In this document: positions 25,509 through 33,884 of the stretch, piece after piece | How positions within the stretch are numbered: the stretch's first letter is position 1 | Layout of the letters: the number at the start of each line of letters is the position of its first letter | DNA from: Roseivivax halotolerans | Lineage (GTDB): Bacteria; Pseudomonadota; Alphaproteobacteria; Rhodobacterales; Rhodobacteraceae | Direction: 5' to 3' | Length of the DNA: 64,000 nt | Assembly: GCF_900115815.1 (NCBI RefSeq) | Contig: NZ_FOXV01000013.1 | Span: 1-64,000, forward strand | The notes under the pieces: generated by a model | What the model saw: the letters and a program-made list of their open reading frames with translations, nothing else | The model's database searches: none | Told to the model about the DNA's origin: nothing | Program-made: the position numbers and the translations under genes

Positions 25509-26701
25509 TCAGATCGCACGCTCCAGGAGCACCTTCGCGCGCGTCTCCATGGTGAGCCTTGCATCCTGCTGCGGCTTGCTTCGCGCGACAGCCGTGATGC
25601 CCTGCACGAAGTCGAAGACGCTCTCGGGCGGTCGGCCTTCCTCGGCCAGAACCGTTTCGACGATCTTCGCCGTCTCGGCTTTCGAGAAGCCGCGTTTCTT
25701 CAGGAAATCTTGCCGGTCCTCGTCCGACCGCGCGACGATCTTCTCCCGCGCCGCGCGGATGCCGTCGATGAACGGCGCGGGCGAGGACTCGGCGAAGCGG
25801 CTCAGCGCCGGGGCGGCCTCGTGGGCGAAGCGGGAAGCGGCGTATTTCGAGTGCCGGATCGTGATCTCCTGGAAATCCTCGACGCCCCAGAGGTTGCGGT
25901 TCTGGCACACGGCCCGGAGATAGAAGCTGGCGATGCCGAGCGTCTTGGCGCCCACCTCGGAATTCCAGCAGTAGAACCCCGGAAATAGAGGTCGGGCGAG
26001 CCGTCGGGCAGCAACCCCGCCTCGATGGGGTTCAGGTCATCGACGAGAAACAGGAAGACGTCGCGGTCGGAGGCGTAGAGCGTCGTCGTCTCCTTCGTCA
26101 CGTCCACGCGCGGGTTGTAGATACCGGTGGACCAGTCGAGCACGCCCGGCACCTTCCAACGAGTGTCGCCAATGCCGTTTCCGGCGATGCGCTGGACGGC
26201 GGAGACAAGTTCGTGGTCGTAGATGCGGCCATAGTCCGGACCGGTCACGGCACGCAGTTCGGTGCGGCCATTTCCGGTTTCCAGCGTCTTGATCTGTTCG
26301 GCACGGTGGTTGGTCAGCCCATATTGCAGGTTGATGCCGGCCAGCGGTGCAGGGAGCTGGCGCAGTTAGGCCGCAGGAGCGCCCACGAGGCTGGCGAGTT
26401 GGCCGAAGGACCAATGCGTCGGCGCGATGGGTTCATCCGCGCCCGGCAGGACAAGGCCCAACTTCTCGGGCTTGTCACGATGCGCGTCGACCCGGATCGC
26501 CGCGCTCTCCACCGTGCGCGTCCGGCTCCGCTCCGCCCGGCCCTTGACCGAGGCGAAGAGATCATCGAGCGACAGATAGCGCTCGTCATCCGGTCGCGAG
26601 AACCATTCAGATGACACGCGGTCCACATTCGTGCCGCGAGACACATCCACCTTGTAACCGCCGCTGGTGTCACGCCCGGCATCGAAAATCTCGGTATTCA
26701 T
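25509..26701 (-). pseudogene. DUF932 gene, disrupted by a stop codon and a frameshift
   Basis: The start MNTEIFDAGRDTSGGYKVDV at 26701 opens a DUF932 protein, about 397 residues when rebuilt. It is broken twice. A TAA at 26366-26368 interrupts SLVGAPAA/LRQLPAPLAG where a Tyr codon is expected. The same frame then continues through GPDYGRIYDHELV to LYFRG near 25977. There one base is missing in a G run, and the rest (YCWNSEVGAKTLGIASFYLR to VLLERAI) is in another frame. DUF932 genes are standard companions of the ParB-like and Toprim genes on such elements. A family-A leader precedes it. The two lesions suggest real decay, although a sequencing indel could explain the frameshift. Confidence 0.85.
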
Positions 26702-26714
26702 GGTTTTCTCCCGC

Positions 26715-26785
26715 GACGGGCGGCCGGGAGCCTCTCTCTCGACCTCCAAACCCGTCTCGGGCCGGAACGGCTCCCCTCTGACTCT
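26715..26785 (-). promoter_or_regulatory. Family-A conserved leader, copy 3 (DUF932 gene)
   Basis: The proximal hairpin half (26726-26744, GGGAGCCTCTCTCTCGAC on the plus strand) and distal core (26746-26785) match copy 1 upstream of the ParB-like gene with the same order and spacing. It ends 14 nt from the DUF932 start, as in copy 1. One stem position is mismatched compared with copy 1. Confidence 0.65.
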
Positions 26786-26789
26786 CGGG

Positions 26790-27878
26790 TCACTCCGCTG
26801 CGAGATCCCCCAGCGGAGAGGGGCCGCGCGATGCGGCCAGCCGGTGCAGTGCCTCCGGGCGGATATGGGTGTAGCGGCGCAGCATCTTCCAATCCTTGTG
26901 GCCGGTGACCAGCGAGACCTGTTCGATCGCGAATCCGGCCTCGAACAGGCGGCTTGTGCCCTCATGGCGCAAATCGTGGAAATGCAGGTCCTTTACTCTG
27001 ACCTCGACGCAGGCGCGCCGGAAAGCCGTTCCGACCGATCTCGAGTTGTAGGGAAAGATCCGGCCTCTTGCGTGCCCGAGTTCCTTTGCCTGATCGGTGA
27101 CCAACGCCCAGGCATCGAACTCCGTGGCGGCGAAGAGCGGAATCCGCTGGTCGTTCCCGGTCTTGTTGCGCGGGTCCTTCCTGTCGCGGATCATGAGCAT
27201 CCGGCGGTCGACGTCGAGATCGGTCCATGCGACGCGGCAGATCTCATCGAGCCGCATGGCCGTGGCCACGGCGAACTTCACGATCCGTGTCATCGGCAGG
27301 GTCAGGCGTTCGTTGTCATCGAAGCAGCGGAAGAGGCGGTTCAGCTCGTCCGTGGTGGGGCGGCGGTCCCGCTCGGTGCCTTTGCCGATGAGGCCGAGCC
27401 GCTTGAGCGCGACACGCGCCAGATCAACGGGTTCGGGAGAAATGTCGAGCCCGTGCACGGCTGCAGCGTGGGTGATGATCATCTTGATCACGCCAATGTC
27501 GATCCCAAGGGTCACTGGTCCCGCGCCCTGGTCTGCACGCATCTTCCCGTAGTCGATCAGCTTCTGCCGATCGAGGTGACCGATCCGTTCCTTTCCAAGA
27601 TCGCGCTTCAGCGTCGTGAGTGTCGCGGCCTTGCTGCGACGCGGCGGTTTCCCTACCTCGCACATATCGGTTATATGAAGGTCGATGAGGTCGCCAAAGG
27701 TCTGGAGGCGGGAGACGGACGACTTGTTCGGCGCCAGCCCCTGATCGACCCGGGTCTCAGCTTGGCGGGCCCAACGATGGGCGTCGTCGCGGCGGAGGAA
27801 CGTCTCGCTCGCGTAGCGGCCCTTTCGTCTGATCTGAACCCGGTAGGCACCGGAGGGGAGCTTGGTGATGGAGGCCAT
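26790..27878 (-). CDS. Tyrosine-type integrase, dusA-associated
   Basis: A 362-residue phage-type integrase. The N-terminus MASITKLPSGAYRVQIRRKG is the usual Arm-binding domain, followed by a SAM-like domain and the catalytic domain: Arg in ATAMRLDEIC, HxxR in FHDLRHEGTSRLF, His in LVTGHKDWKML and Tyr in RRYTHI. ATG 27878 is preferred over the longer frame because it begins the canonical domain. It reads away from dusA and lies 114 bp from its start, exactly the layout of integrases that target the dusA 5' end. It appears intact. Confidence 0.93.
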   Translation of the reverse strand: MASITKLPSGAYRVQIRRKGRYASETFLRRDDAHRWARQAETRVDQGLAPNKSSVSRLQTFGDLIDLHITDMCEVGKPPRRSKAATLTTLKRDLGKERIGHLDRQKLIDYGKMRADQGAGPVTLGIDIGVIKMIITHAAAVHGLDISPEPVDLARVALKRLGLIGKGTERDRRPTTDELNRLFRCFDDNERLTLPMTRIVKFAVATAMRLDEICRVAWTDLDVDRRMLMIRDRKDPRNKTGNDQRIPLFAATEFDAWALVTDQAKELGHARGRIFPYNSRSVGTAFRRACVEVRVKDLHFHDLRHEGTSRLFEAGFAIEQVSLVTGHKDWKMLRRYTHIRPEALHRLAASRGPSPLGDLAAE

Positions 27879-27991
27879 TTTCGTGTGCGCTGTATGTGCA
27901 ATGAGTCGTCGTAGAGGGGCAAATTCGGGGATATTGGGGCGTATTCCAGCGTAGCAGCATCCGCCGCCAACAGTTTGAAGATACACAAAAA

Positions 27992-28987
27992 ATGCAAATA
28001 AATCAACACGCTAGATTATCCTGCGCCCCTATGATGGACTGGACCGATCGGCATTGCCGGTATTTCCATCGGCTGCTGTCACGGCAGGCGCTGCTCTATA
28101 CCGAGATGGTGACGGCGCCGGCCTTGGTGCGCGGCGGGGCTTTACACCTTCTGGATCACGCGCCCGAAGAGCATCCGGTCGCCTTGCAGCTCGGCGGAAG
28201 CGATCCGGACGAGCTTGCCGAGGCGGCGCGGCTGGGGCAGGCGGCCGGGTACGACGAGATCAATCTCAATGTCGGCTGTCCGTCGGATCGCGTGCAGTCG
28301 GGCACGTTCGGCGCGGTTCTGATGAAGGATCCCGCGCTCGTCGCCCGTGCCGTGGCCGCCATGCGGGCGGAAGTCGATGCGGAGGTCACGGTGAAGTGTC
28401 GTCTCGGTGTCGACGAACAGGAGGCCGAAGAGGTGCTTCCCGCATTCATCGAGGCTGTTGCGAGCGCTGGCTGCGAGCGGGTCATCATCCACGCGCGGAA
28501 GGCCTGGCTGCAGGGGCTGAGCCCGAAGGAAAACCGGGACTTCCCGCCGCTCGATTACGGGCTGGTGCTCCGCATGAAGACGCGGTTTCCGCAGATGCAT
28601 GTCTCGGTGAATGGCGGCATTGCCGATCTCGAAACCGCGCGGGAGTTTCTCGATGCCGGGCTCGACGGGGTCATGATCGGACGGGCAGCCTATCACGCTC
28701 CGTGGGACGTGCTGGCCGATGCGGATCGCGTGATCTTCGCGACCGGGCGCCCCGCGCCCGAGGCGCGCGACATCGCGCTCGAGTTGATCCCCTATATCGA
28801 CGATCATATCGCGGCGGGCGGCAGGCTGCACCAGGTCACGCGCCACATGCTGGGGCTTTTCGCGGGGCGTCCCGGTGCGCGGGTCTGGCGGCGCGTCTTG
28901 TCCGAGAACGCCACCAAGAGAGGCGCGGATTCGTCGCTGATCCTGCATGCGCTCGACGAGATGGATGCAGCACAGCGCGCCGCCTGA
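27992..28987 (+). CDS. dusA: tRNA-dihydrouridine synthase A
   Basis: A 331-residue FMN enzyme reducing U20/U20a in tRNA. Family motifs: CAPMMDWTDRHCR, YTEMVTA, VALQLGGSDP, INLNVGCPSDRVQSGTFGA with the catalytic Cys, HARKAWLQGLSPKENRD and VNGGI, DGVMIGRAAY. The start ATG at 27992 lies in AT-rich DNA probably supplied by the integrated element, so the first residues may differ from those of close relatives. It remains full length, so the insertion should not destroy function, although its promoter is now element DNA. Confidence 0.95.
   Translation: MQINQHARLSCAPMMDWTDRHCRYFHRLLSRQALLYTEMVTAPALVRGGALHLLDHAPEEHPVALQLGGSDPDELAEAARLGQAAGYDEINLNVGCPSDRVQSGTFGAVLMKDPALVARAVAAMRAEVDAEVTVKCRLGVDEQEAEEVLPAFIEAVASAGCERVIIHARKAWLQGLSPKENRDFPPLDYGLVLRMKTRFPQMHVSVNGGIADLETAREFLDAGLDGVMIGRAAYHAPWDVLADADRVIFATGRPAPEARDIALELIPYIDDHIAAGGRLHQVTRHMLGLFAGRPGARVWRRVLSENATKRGADSSLILHALDEMDAAQRAA
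28010..28050. other. Probable att site in the dusA 5' end
   Basis: The junction between AT-rich integrase-side DNA and the conserved dusA codons APMMDWTDRHC. In dusA-targeting elements the att core lies in these codons and the 5' end of the gene is rebuilt by the element. Here the first eight codons (MQINQHAR) are AT-rich and unlike the rest of dusA, as expected after such an insertion. The second att copy was not found in this window. Confidence 0.55.
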
Positions 28988-29141
28988 GGGATCGCAAATA
29001 AGGCGCAAACATGGCGCAATCGGGTAGCTTGGGCGTCATTGTTTCCCATCCTGCAGCAATCGCTGAAATTCCTTCCTATTCGACCGAATATCGGCAAACC
29101 TTCATGCCGGGGATTTCTGTGTTTCTGCCTGGGGGATTGTG

Positions 29142-30131
29142 ATGATCTGGCTCCTGACGCTGCTGCCTTTCCTTGCCCTGTCGGCCTTTGTCGACTTTGG
29201 TGGTGACGACGACGATGATGACGACAACGACACCGCGCCGACGGATGGATCGGATAGCGGCGACAATGGTGATGACGGGGACGACGGCGATGACGGCGAA
29301 GAGCCGCCGCTCAGTTCCGGCGAAGACGAAGACATAACTCTGACCGAAGGGGATGACCGGTTCGACGGCTCCACTGGCAACGACACACTGCGCGGGCTCG
29401 GGGGCGACGACTTCCTGGAGGGCAGTTCGGGTGACGACTCGCTCGAGGGCGGGCCCGGCGATGACACGCTGGTCGGCCAGGGCGGTCAGGACACCGCGAT
29501 TGGGGGCACGGGCGACGATTCCATAGAAGGCGGCGACGGCGACGACTTTGCCAAGGGCAATGACGGCGACGACACGATCCGTGGCAATGACGGGAACGAC
29601 ACCTTGCTCGGAGGCCTTGGCGAAGATTCCCTGCGCGGCGGCGACGACGACGATTACGTCGAGGGCGGTGCCAATGATGACCAGGTGCTCGGCAATGACG
29701 GCGACGACACGCTTCTCGGACTCGACGGCAACGACACGCTGAACGGTGGCGAGGGCGAGGACAGTCTGAACGGCGGTCCGGGCATGAACGTGCTGACCGG
29801 CGGCGCAGGCGCTGACAGCTTCACCATCGACCTGACGCGCGAAGACGGCGAAGACATTCCGGCGATGTCGGCAACGATCACCGAATTCGCGGTCGAGGGC
29901 GAGGAGGAGGATGTGCTTCTCCTGATGCTCGACGATCAGGATGATGGCCTTGCTGTAGGCGTGACCGAGGACGGGGACGATGCGCTTCTGACGCTCGGAG
30001 AGGGTGAGGATGCGGTCACGCTGGCGCGGATCATCGACGGTGCCCTGAACGGGTTCAGCCTCGAGAACGTGGTAACGGTCGCGGGCGATGATGGCTCGCC
30101 GGATACGATGGAGCCGCCCGTCGCGGCTTGA
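29142..30131 (+). CDS. Short RTX-type calcium-binding repeat protein
   Basis: A 329-residue protein. An N-terminal hydrophobic segment (MIWLLTLLPFLALSAFVDF) is followed by a run of seven Asp and a low-complexity acidic linker. RTX nonapeptides of the GGxGxDxLx type follow over about residues 70-210 (GGDGDDFAKGNDGDD, GNDGNDTLLGGLGED, LDGNDTLNGGEGEDS). The last 120 residues are an acidic beta-rich tail. Calcium-dependent folding is expected outside the cytoplasm. Type I substrates normally lack an N-terminal hydrophobic segment, so it may be membrane-anchored. No catalytic domain is recognisable. A GTG at 29139 is an alternative start. Confidence 0.8.
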   Translation: MIWLLTLLPFLALSAFVDFGGDDDDDDDNDTAPTDGSDSGDNGDDGDDGDDGEEPPLSSGEDEDITLTEGDDRFDGSTGNDTLRGLGGDDFLEGSSGDDSLEGGPGDDTLVGQGGQDTAIGGTGDDSIEGGDGDDFAKGNDGDDTIRGNDGNDTLLGGLGEDSLRGGDDDDYVEGGANDDQVLGNDGDDTLLGLDGNDTLNGGEGEDSLNGGPGMNVLTGGAGADSFTIDLTREDGEDIPAMSATITEFAVEGEEEDVLLLMLDDQDDGLAVGVTEDGDDALLTLGEGEDAVTLARIIDGALNGFSLENVVTVAGDDGSPDTMEPPVAA

Positions 30132-30137
30132 TCGACG

Positions 30138-30386
30138 CTAGCTTTTCGCGGCCAGCTTGCTGGCCCTGCCGCCGCGCCTCTTCTTGAGGCGCGGTGCGCG
30201 TTCGGGAAGGGTCTCCATGATCTCTGCGCGTTCCTCGGATGTCATGCGGGACCAGCGCGTGATCTCGTCGATGGAGCGGTAGCAGCCGACGCAGATGCGT
30301 TCTTCGGGATGCACGACGCATAGCTGCACGCAGGGGCTTTCGATCCCCGCGCTCCGTGCGCGTTGCTGTCCTGACTTGTCCGCCAT
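30138..30386 (-). CDS. DUF1289 domain-containing protein
   Basis: An 82-residue protein with the DUF1289 core IESPCVQLCVVHPEERICVGCYRSIDEITRW, four cysteines in a Fe-S or zinc-like arrangement, and a basic tail. Function unknown. It follows ruvX by 22 bp on the same strand, a common arrangement in alphaproteobacteria. ATG 30386 is chosen; the frame upstream is not conserved-looking. Confidence 0.9.
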   Translation of the reverse strand: MADKSGQQRARSAGIESPCVQLCVVHPEERICVGCYRSIDEITRWSRMTSEERAEIMETLPERAPRLKKRRGGRASKLAAKS

Positions 30387-30408
30387 GCTGCTCGTTTGCC
30401 TCTTGGCC

Positions 30409-30882
30409 TTACCCTTGGCGAATATGCCTAATCCGGTCGAGAGCACCCTGCAAGATGTAGGATGCAGCGACATTGTCGATGCGCTCCGCGCGACGCATAC
30501 GCGATGTATCGGCTTCGAGTAGCGCACGTTCTGCGGCCACGGTGGACAGCCGCTCGTCCCAGAAGGTGATCGCCCCGTCCCAAAGCCGTGAGAAATTGCG
30601 GGCGAAGGCCCTCGTCGATTGGCAGCGCGCGCCTTCGCTGCCATCCATGTTGCGCGGCAGGCCGAGTACGACGCCGCCGATCTCGCGCCCGTTCAGGATC
30701 TCGATCAGACGCTCGGCATCCTGCGTGAACTTCTTGCGCCGGATCGTCTCGAGCGGCGTCGCAACAGACAACAGCCTGTCGGACACCGCCACACCGATCG
30801 TCTTGTCGCCAAGATCGAGCCCCGCAATGGCTCTCATCGGGGGAAGAGCCGGCAGGGCCTCGTCGAGAGTTTCGTGGATCAT
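30409..30882 (-). CDS. ruvX: Holliday junction resolvase-like protein / pre-16S rRNA nuclease
   Basis: A 157-residue RNase H-fold protein (YqgF/RuvX). Motifs: AIAGLDLGDKTIGVAVSD, VVLGLPRNMDGSEGARCQST, ITFWDERLSTVAAERALLEA and the terminal D in RIDNVAASYILQ. The E. coli protein processes the 5' end of 16S rRNA. Its ATG overlaps the ccmI stop (ATGA at 30879-30882). Confidence 0.94.
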   Translation of the reverse strand: MIHETLDEALPALPPMRAIAGLDLGDKTIGVAVSDRLLSVATPLETIRRKKFTQDAERLIEILNGREIGGVVLGLPRNMDGSEGARCQSTRAFARNFSRLWDGAITFWDERLSTVAAERALLEADTSRMRRAERIDNVAASYILQGALDRIRHIRQG

Positions 30883-32111
30883 TCCTCAACCCCGGCGGAT
30901 CGAGCCGCCTCGCGCACCGTTGTCAGCGCCGCCTCGTCACCGAGGAACACCTCTTCGGCGTTCTGCAGGATCGCGCGAGCCTGGTCGAGATTTCCCAGAA
31001 CGCCATAGGCCGAGATCAGCCGCGCCCATTCCTCGGGGCTGCCGCCTTGCGTCGCGAGCCGGTCAGAAAGCCGCGCGACCATGCCTTCGATCATGCCTTG
31101 ACGGTCTTCTTCGCTAAGCTCGCCCGCAGCCTCGAGGTCGTCCGCGGTCGGGCCGGGCAGGGCGGTCTGCGGTACGGGCGGGCTGTAATCGTTGACGCCG
31201 GCGCGCCAGGCCATGTCCTCGATCTGACTCATGATCGGCGCGACCCAGGCATCCTCCGCTGTCGAGCGGCGCAGAAGATTGTCCCAGATGCGAAAGGCGC
31301 GATCCGGCCGGCCCGTTTGTGCCATGCTCAGCCCGGCATAATAGGAGGCGACACCATTCTCGGGATCGCGGTTCAGCGCGCTCTCGACTGCGGCCTCGGC
31401 TTCGGGCGAGACGTATCCGCCGGCGGCGAGCACCATCATGTCGGCGAGATCGGCGTAATCCTCCGCCGTCGCCTCCTCGCCCTTGAGCTCGATGATCCGT
31501 TCCTGGGCGCGATAGGCGGCGCGATAATTGCCCAGCGCTGCCTCGGAGCGCGCAAGAAGCTGGAAGCCCTGCACATCGTTCTGCCGCTCTGCGACGGTGG
31601 CGCGCAGACGCTCGACCAGCGCTTGGTATTCGGGGTTCGGAGCCTCAGCCGGGGCAGAAGCCGCATCGCTTTCGGCCTCGCTTTGCGCGGGGCGGTTCTG
31701 CCGGGCCTCCTCGGCCCGCGCGATGCGGTCGGAGAGGCCGAGATCGCCGTAGCCTGGCGCACCAAGGCTTGCATAAAGGTAGATCGACCCGGACACGAGG
31801 AAGAGCGCGATGAGAAGCGCCGCGACGCGCGAGACCGGCTTCGGCTCCGACCCGGCGGCGGTTTCGGACGCGTCCTTGGCATCGGCCGCCAGTAGACGGC
31901 GCGACACCTCGGTCCGCAGCCGCTGGGCTTCTTCGGGGCCGACCGTGCCACGCTCTTCATCGCGGTCGATCTCGCGCAGCTGGTCGCGATAGACACCGAT
32001 ATCGGACGCCACGGCGTCCTGCGCCGAGCGCCGCCCGCGCAGAAGCGCCAAGACGATCACCGCGCCGACCAGCAACGCCATCGCGGCACTCAAGATCCAG
32101 AAGGCGATCAT
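30879..32111 (-). CDS. ccmI: c-type cytochrome biogenesis protein CcmI
   Basis: A 410-residue membrane protein that, in this group, delivers apocytochrome c for heme attachment. Two N-terminal membrane helices (IAFWILSAAMALLVGAVIVL; RVAALLIALFLVSGSIYLYA) flank a cytoplasmic loop with DQLREIDRDEERG, followed by a periplasmic TPR region (YRAQERIIELKGEEATAED, LNRDPENGVASYYAGLS). ATG 32111 is preferred over upstream ATGs at 32123 and 32144 because GGGAG lies 6 nt before it. Other ccm genes are not adjacent. Confidence 0.9.
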   Translation of the reverse strand: MIAFWILSAAMALLVGAVIVLALLRGRRSAQDAVASDIGVYRDQLREIDRDEERGTVGPEEAQRLRTEVSRRLLAADAKDASETAAGSEPKPVSRVAALLIALFLVSGSIYLYASLGAPGYGDLGLSDRIARAEEARQNRPAQSEAESDAASAPAEAPNPEYQALVERLRATVAERQNDVQGFQLLARSEAALGNYRAAYRAQERIIELKGEEATAEDYADLADMMVLAAGGYVSPEAEAAVESALNRDPENGVASYYAGLSMAQTGRPDRAFRIWDNLLRRSTAEDAWVAPIMSQIEDMAWRAGVNDYSPPVPQTALPGPTADDLEAAGELSEEDRQGMIEGMVARLSDRLATQGGSPEEWARLISAYGVLGNLDQARAILQNAEEVFLGDEAALTTVREAARSAGVEE

Positions 32112-32296
32112 GCCGTCTCCCATCCATTCATCCCGTGCAGACATATCCATCCCGGCCCCTGACAAAAAGGCAAAAAACCCGGTGGCGCGAGCATGTCGCA
32201 ACTGCGCGGTAATGTGACGGGTCTCGGCATGGCGGGCGATGCCCGCCCGTGCGACGAGGGCCGGACAGGGACGCTTATTCGGGAATCGCCGCCGAT

Positions 32297-33541
32297 ATGA
32301 AACGCTACTCCGCCTTCGCACTCGCTCGGGAAGCATTTCGCAACCACCAGGGGTGGGAGCGTGCCTGGCGCGATGCCCAGCCGAAAAAGCATTACGATGC
32401 GATCATCGTCGGTGCCGGAGGGCATGGTCTTGCATCCGCGTATTACCTCGGCAAGAACCACGGCATCCGCAACGTCGCGATCATCGAGAAGGGCTGGCTC
32501 GGCGGCGGGAACACGGGTCGGAATACGACCATCATCCGCTCGAACTATCTGCAGGATCCCTCTGCCGCGATATACGAGAAGTCCCGCTCGCTCTACGAGA
32601 CGCTGAGCCAGGATCTCAACTACAACATCATGTATTCGCCGCGCGGCGTGATGATGCTGGCGCAGACGGAGCACGAGGTGCGCGGCTACCGGCGCACGGC
32701 ACATGCCAATGCGCTGCAAGGCGTCGACACCACCTTCATCAGCCCAAAGAAGGTCAAGGAGCTGGTGCCGATCATCGAACTCAAGGGCCCGCGCTACCCC
32801 GTCCTCGGCGCGCTCTGGCAGGAGCGCGCAGGGACCGCCCGTCACGACGCCGTTGCCTGGGGCTATGCACGGGCGTGCTCCGACATGGGCATGGACGTGA
32901 TCCAGAAATGCGAAGTGACCGGCATCCAGCGCGAGGGCGGCCGCGTCACGGGCGTGTCGACCACGAAAGGCGATATCGGCTGCAACAAGCTCGGCATCGT
33001 TGTCGCGGGTCATTCGGGGCATCTTGCCGAGATGGCCGGCTTCCGGCTGCCGATCGAGAGCGTCGCGCTGCAGGCGCTTGTCTCCGAGCCGATCAAGCCC
33101 TGCATGGACGTCGTCGTCATGGCCAACACCGTGCACGGCTACATGAGCCAGTCCGACAAGGGCGAGATGGTGATCGGCGGCGGCGCGGACGGCTACAACA
33201 ACTACACCCAGCGCGGCTCTTTCCACCATATCGAGGAGACGGTGCGCGCGCTTTGCGAGACCTTCCCGATGATCTCGCGCCTCAAGATGCTGCGGCAATG
33301 GGGCGGCATCGTGGACATGACCGGCGACCGCTCGCCGATCCTGTCGAAGACGCCGGTCGAGAACGTGTTCATCAATTGCGGCTGGGGCACCGGCGGATTC
33401 AAGGCGATCCCGGGCTCGGGCTGGGGGTTTGCCGAACTGATGGCCAAGGGGCATTCGCCGCTTACCGAGGCCTTCGGCCTGGAGCGCTTCCGCGAGGGCC
33501 GTTTTGTCGACGAGTCGGTCGCCGCCGGCGTGGCACATTAA
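32297..33541 (+). CDS. soxB: Sarcosine oxidase subunit beta
   Basis: A 414-residue FAD subunit of heterotetrameric sarcosine oxidase. The dinucleotide-binding motif is in AIIVGAGGHGLASAYYLGKN, and GGNTGRNTTIIRSNY surrounds the region for covalent FMN and FAD in this family. It oxidises sarcosine; the enzyme gives glycine, H2O2 and 5,10-methylene-THF. The start MKRYSAFALAREAF is the usual one. It heads soxBDAG and is divergent from ccmI across 185 bp. Confidence 0.96.
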   Translation: MKRYSAFALAREAFRNHQGWERAWRDAQPKKHYDAIIVGAGGHGLASAYYLGKNHGIRNVAIIEKGWLGGGNTGRNTTIIRSNYLQDPSAAIYEKSRSLYETLSQDLNYNIMYSPRGVMMLAQTEHEVRGYRRTAHANALQGVDTTFISPKKVKELVPIIELKGPRYPVLGALWQERAGTARHDAVAWGYARACSDMGMDVIQKCEVTGIQREGGRVTGVSTTKGDIGCNKLGIVVAGHSGHLAEMAGFRLPIESVALQALVSEPIKPCMDVVVMANTVHGYMSQSDKGEMVIGGGADGYNNYTQRGSFHHIEETVRALCETFPMISRLKMLRQWGGIVDMTGDRSPILSKTPVENVFINCGWGTGGFKAIPGSGWGFAELMAKGHSPLTEAFGLERFREGRFVDESVAAGVAH

Positions 33542-33554
33542 GGAGATACGGGAC

Positions 33555-33884
33555 ATGCTGATCCTTGAATGCCCCTATTGCGGCGTCAAAGCCGACGAGA
33601 CCGAACTGCATCCCGGCGGCGAGGCGCACCTGACGCGCTTCGGGCCCGGATCGTCCGATGACGCGTTCGAAAGCTACCTTTTCATGCGCGCGAACCCCAA
33701 GGGCGTGCATTTCGAGCGCTGGCGGCACGCGCATGGCTGCGGCAAGTGGTTTCACGCCGCGCGCTGCACCGTGACGCTCGAGGTCTTCGGCACTTATTCG
33801 GCCCAGACCACGGAGCCCCCGTCCGACATTATCGAGAAGATCGCGGCCCGCCGTCCCGGCTGGGCGAAGGAGAGCCAGGCATGA
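33555..33884 (+). CDS. soxD: Sarcosine oxidase subunit delta
   Basis: A 109-residue subunit with the zinc-binding pattern MLILECPYCGVKADETEL and HAHGCGKWFHAARC, a Cys/His cluster typical of SoxD. AGGAGA lies before the ATG. It follows soxB by 13 bp and its stop overlaps the soxA start (ATGA). Confidence 0.96.
   Translation: MLILECPYCGVKADETELHPGGEAHLTRFGPGSSDDAFESYLFMRANPKGVHFERWRHAHGCGKWFHAARCTVTLEVFGTYSAQTTEPPSDIIEKIAARRPGWAKESQA

Larger units (their letters stand above)
14346..28030. mobile_element. Integrated plasmid/ICE-type element at dusA (left border unknown)
   Basis: Core genes DUF736, DUF2493, Toprim, ParB-like and DUF932 are all on the minus strand, with an integrase at the right edge against dusA. 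Six cargo genes (20719-25242) sit between ParB-like and DUF932. There is no relaxase, type IV secretion gene or parA, so it is a mobilisable or degraded element. The left coordinate given is only the edge of the IS91-type element. The true left end was not found and may lie beyond the zinc island or outside the window. Confidence 0.65.

Noticed and set aside
29300-29800. Tandem DNA repeat or CRISPR-like array
   Set aside because: The periodicity is the 27-bp coding repeat of RTX nonapeptides, not a spaced palindromic repeat.
32112-32296. Riboswitch upstream of soxB
   Set aside because: I looked for glycine- or folate-riboswitch-like conserved cores in the ccmI-soxB gap and saw none.
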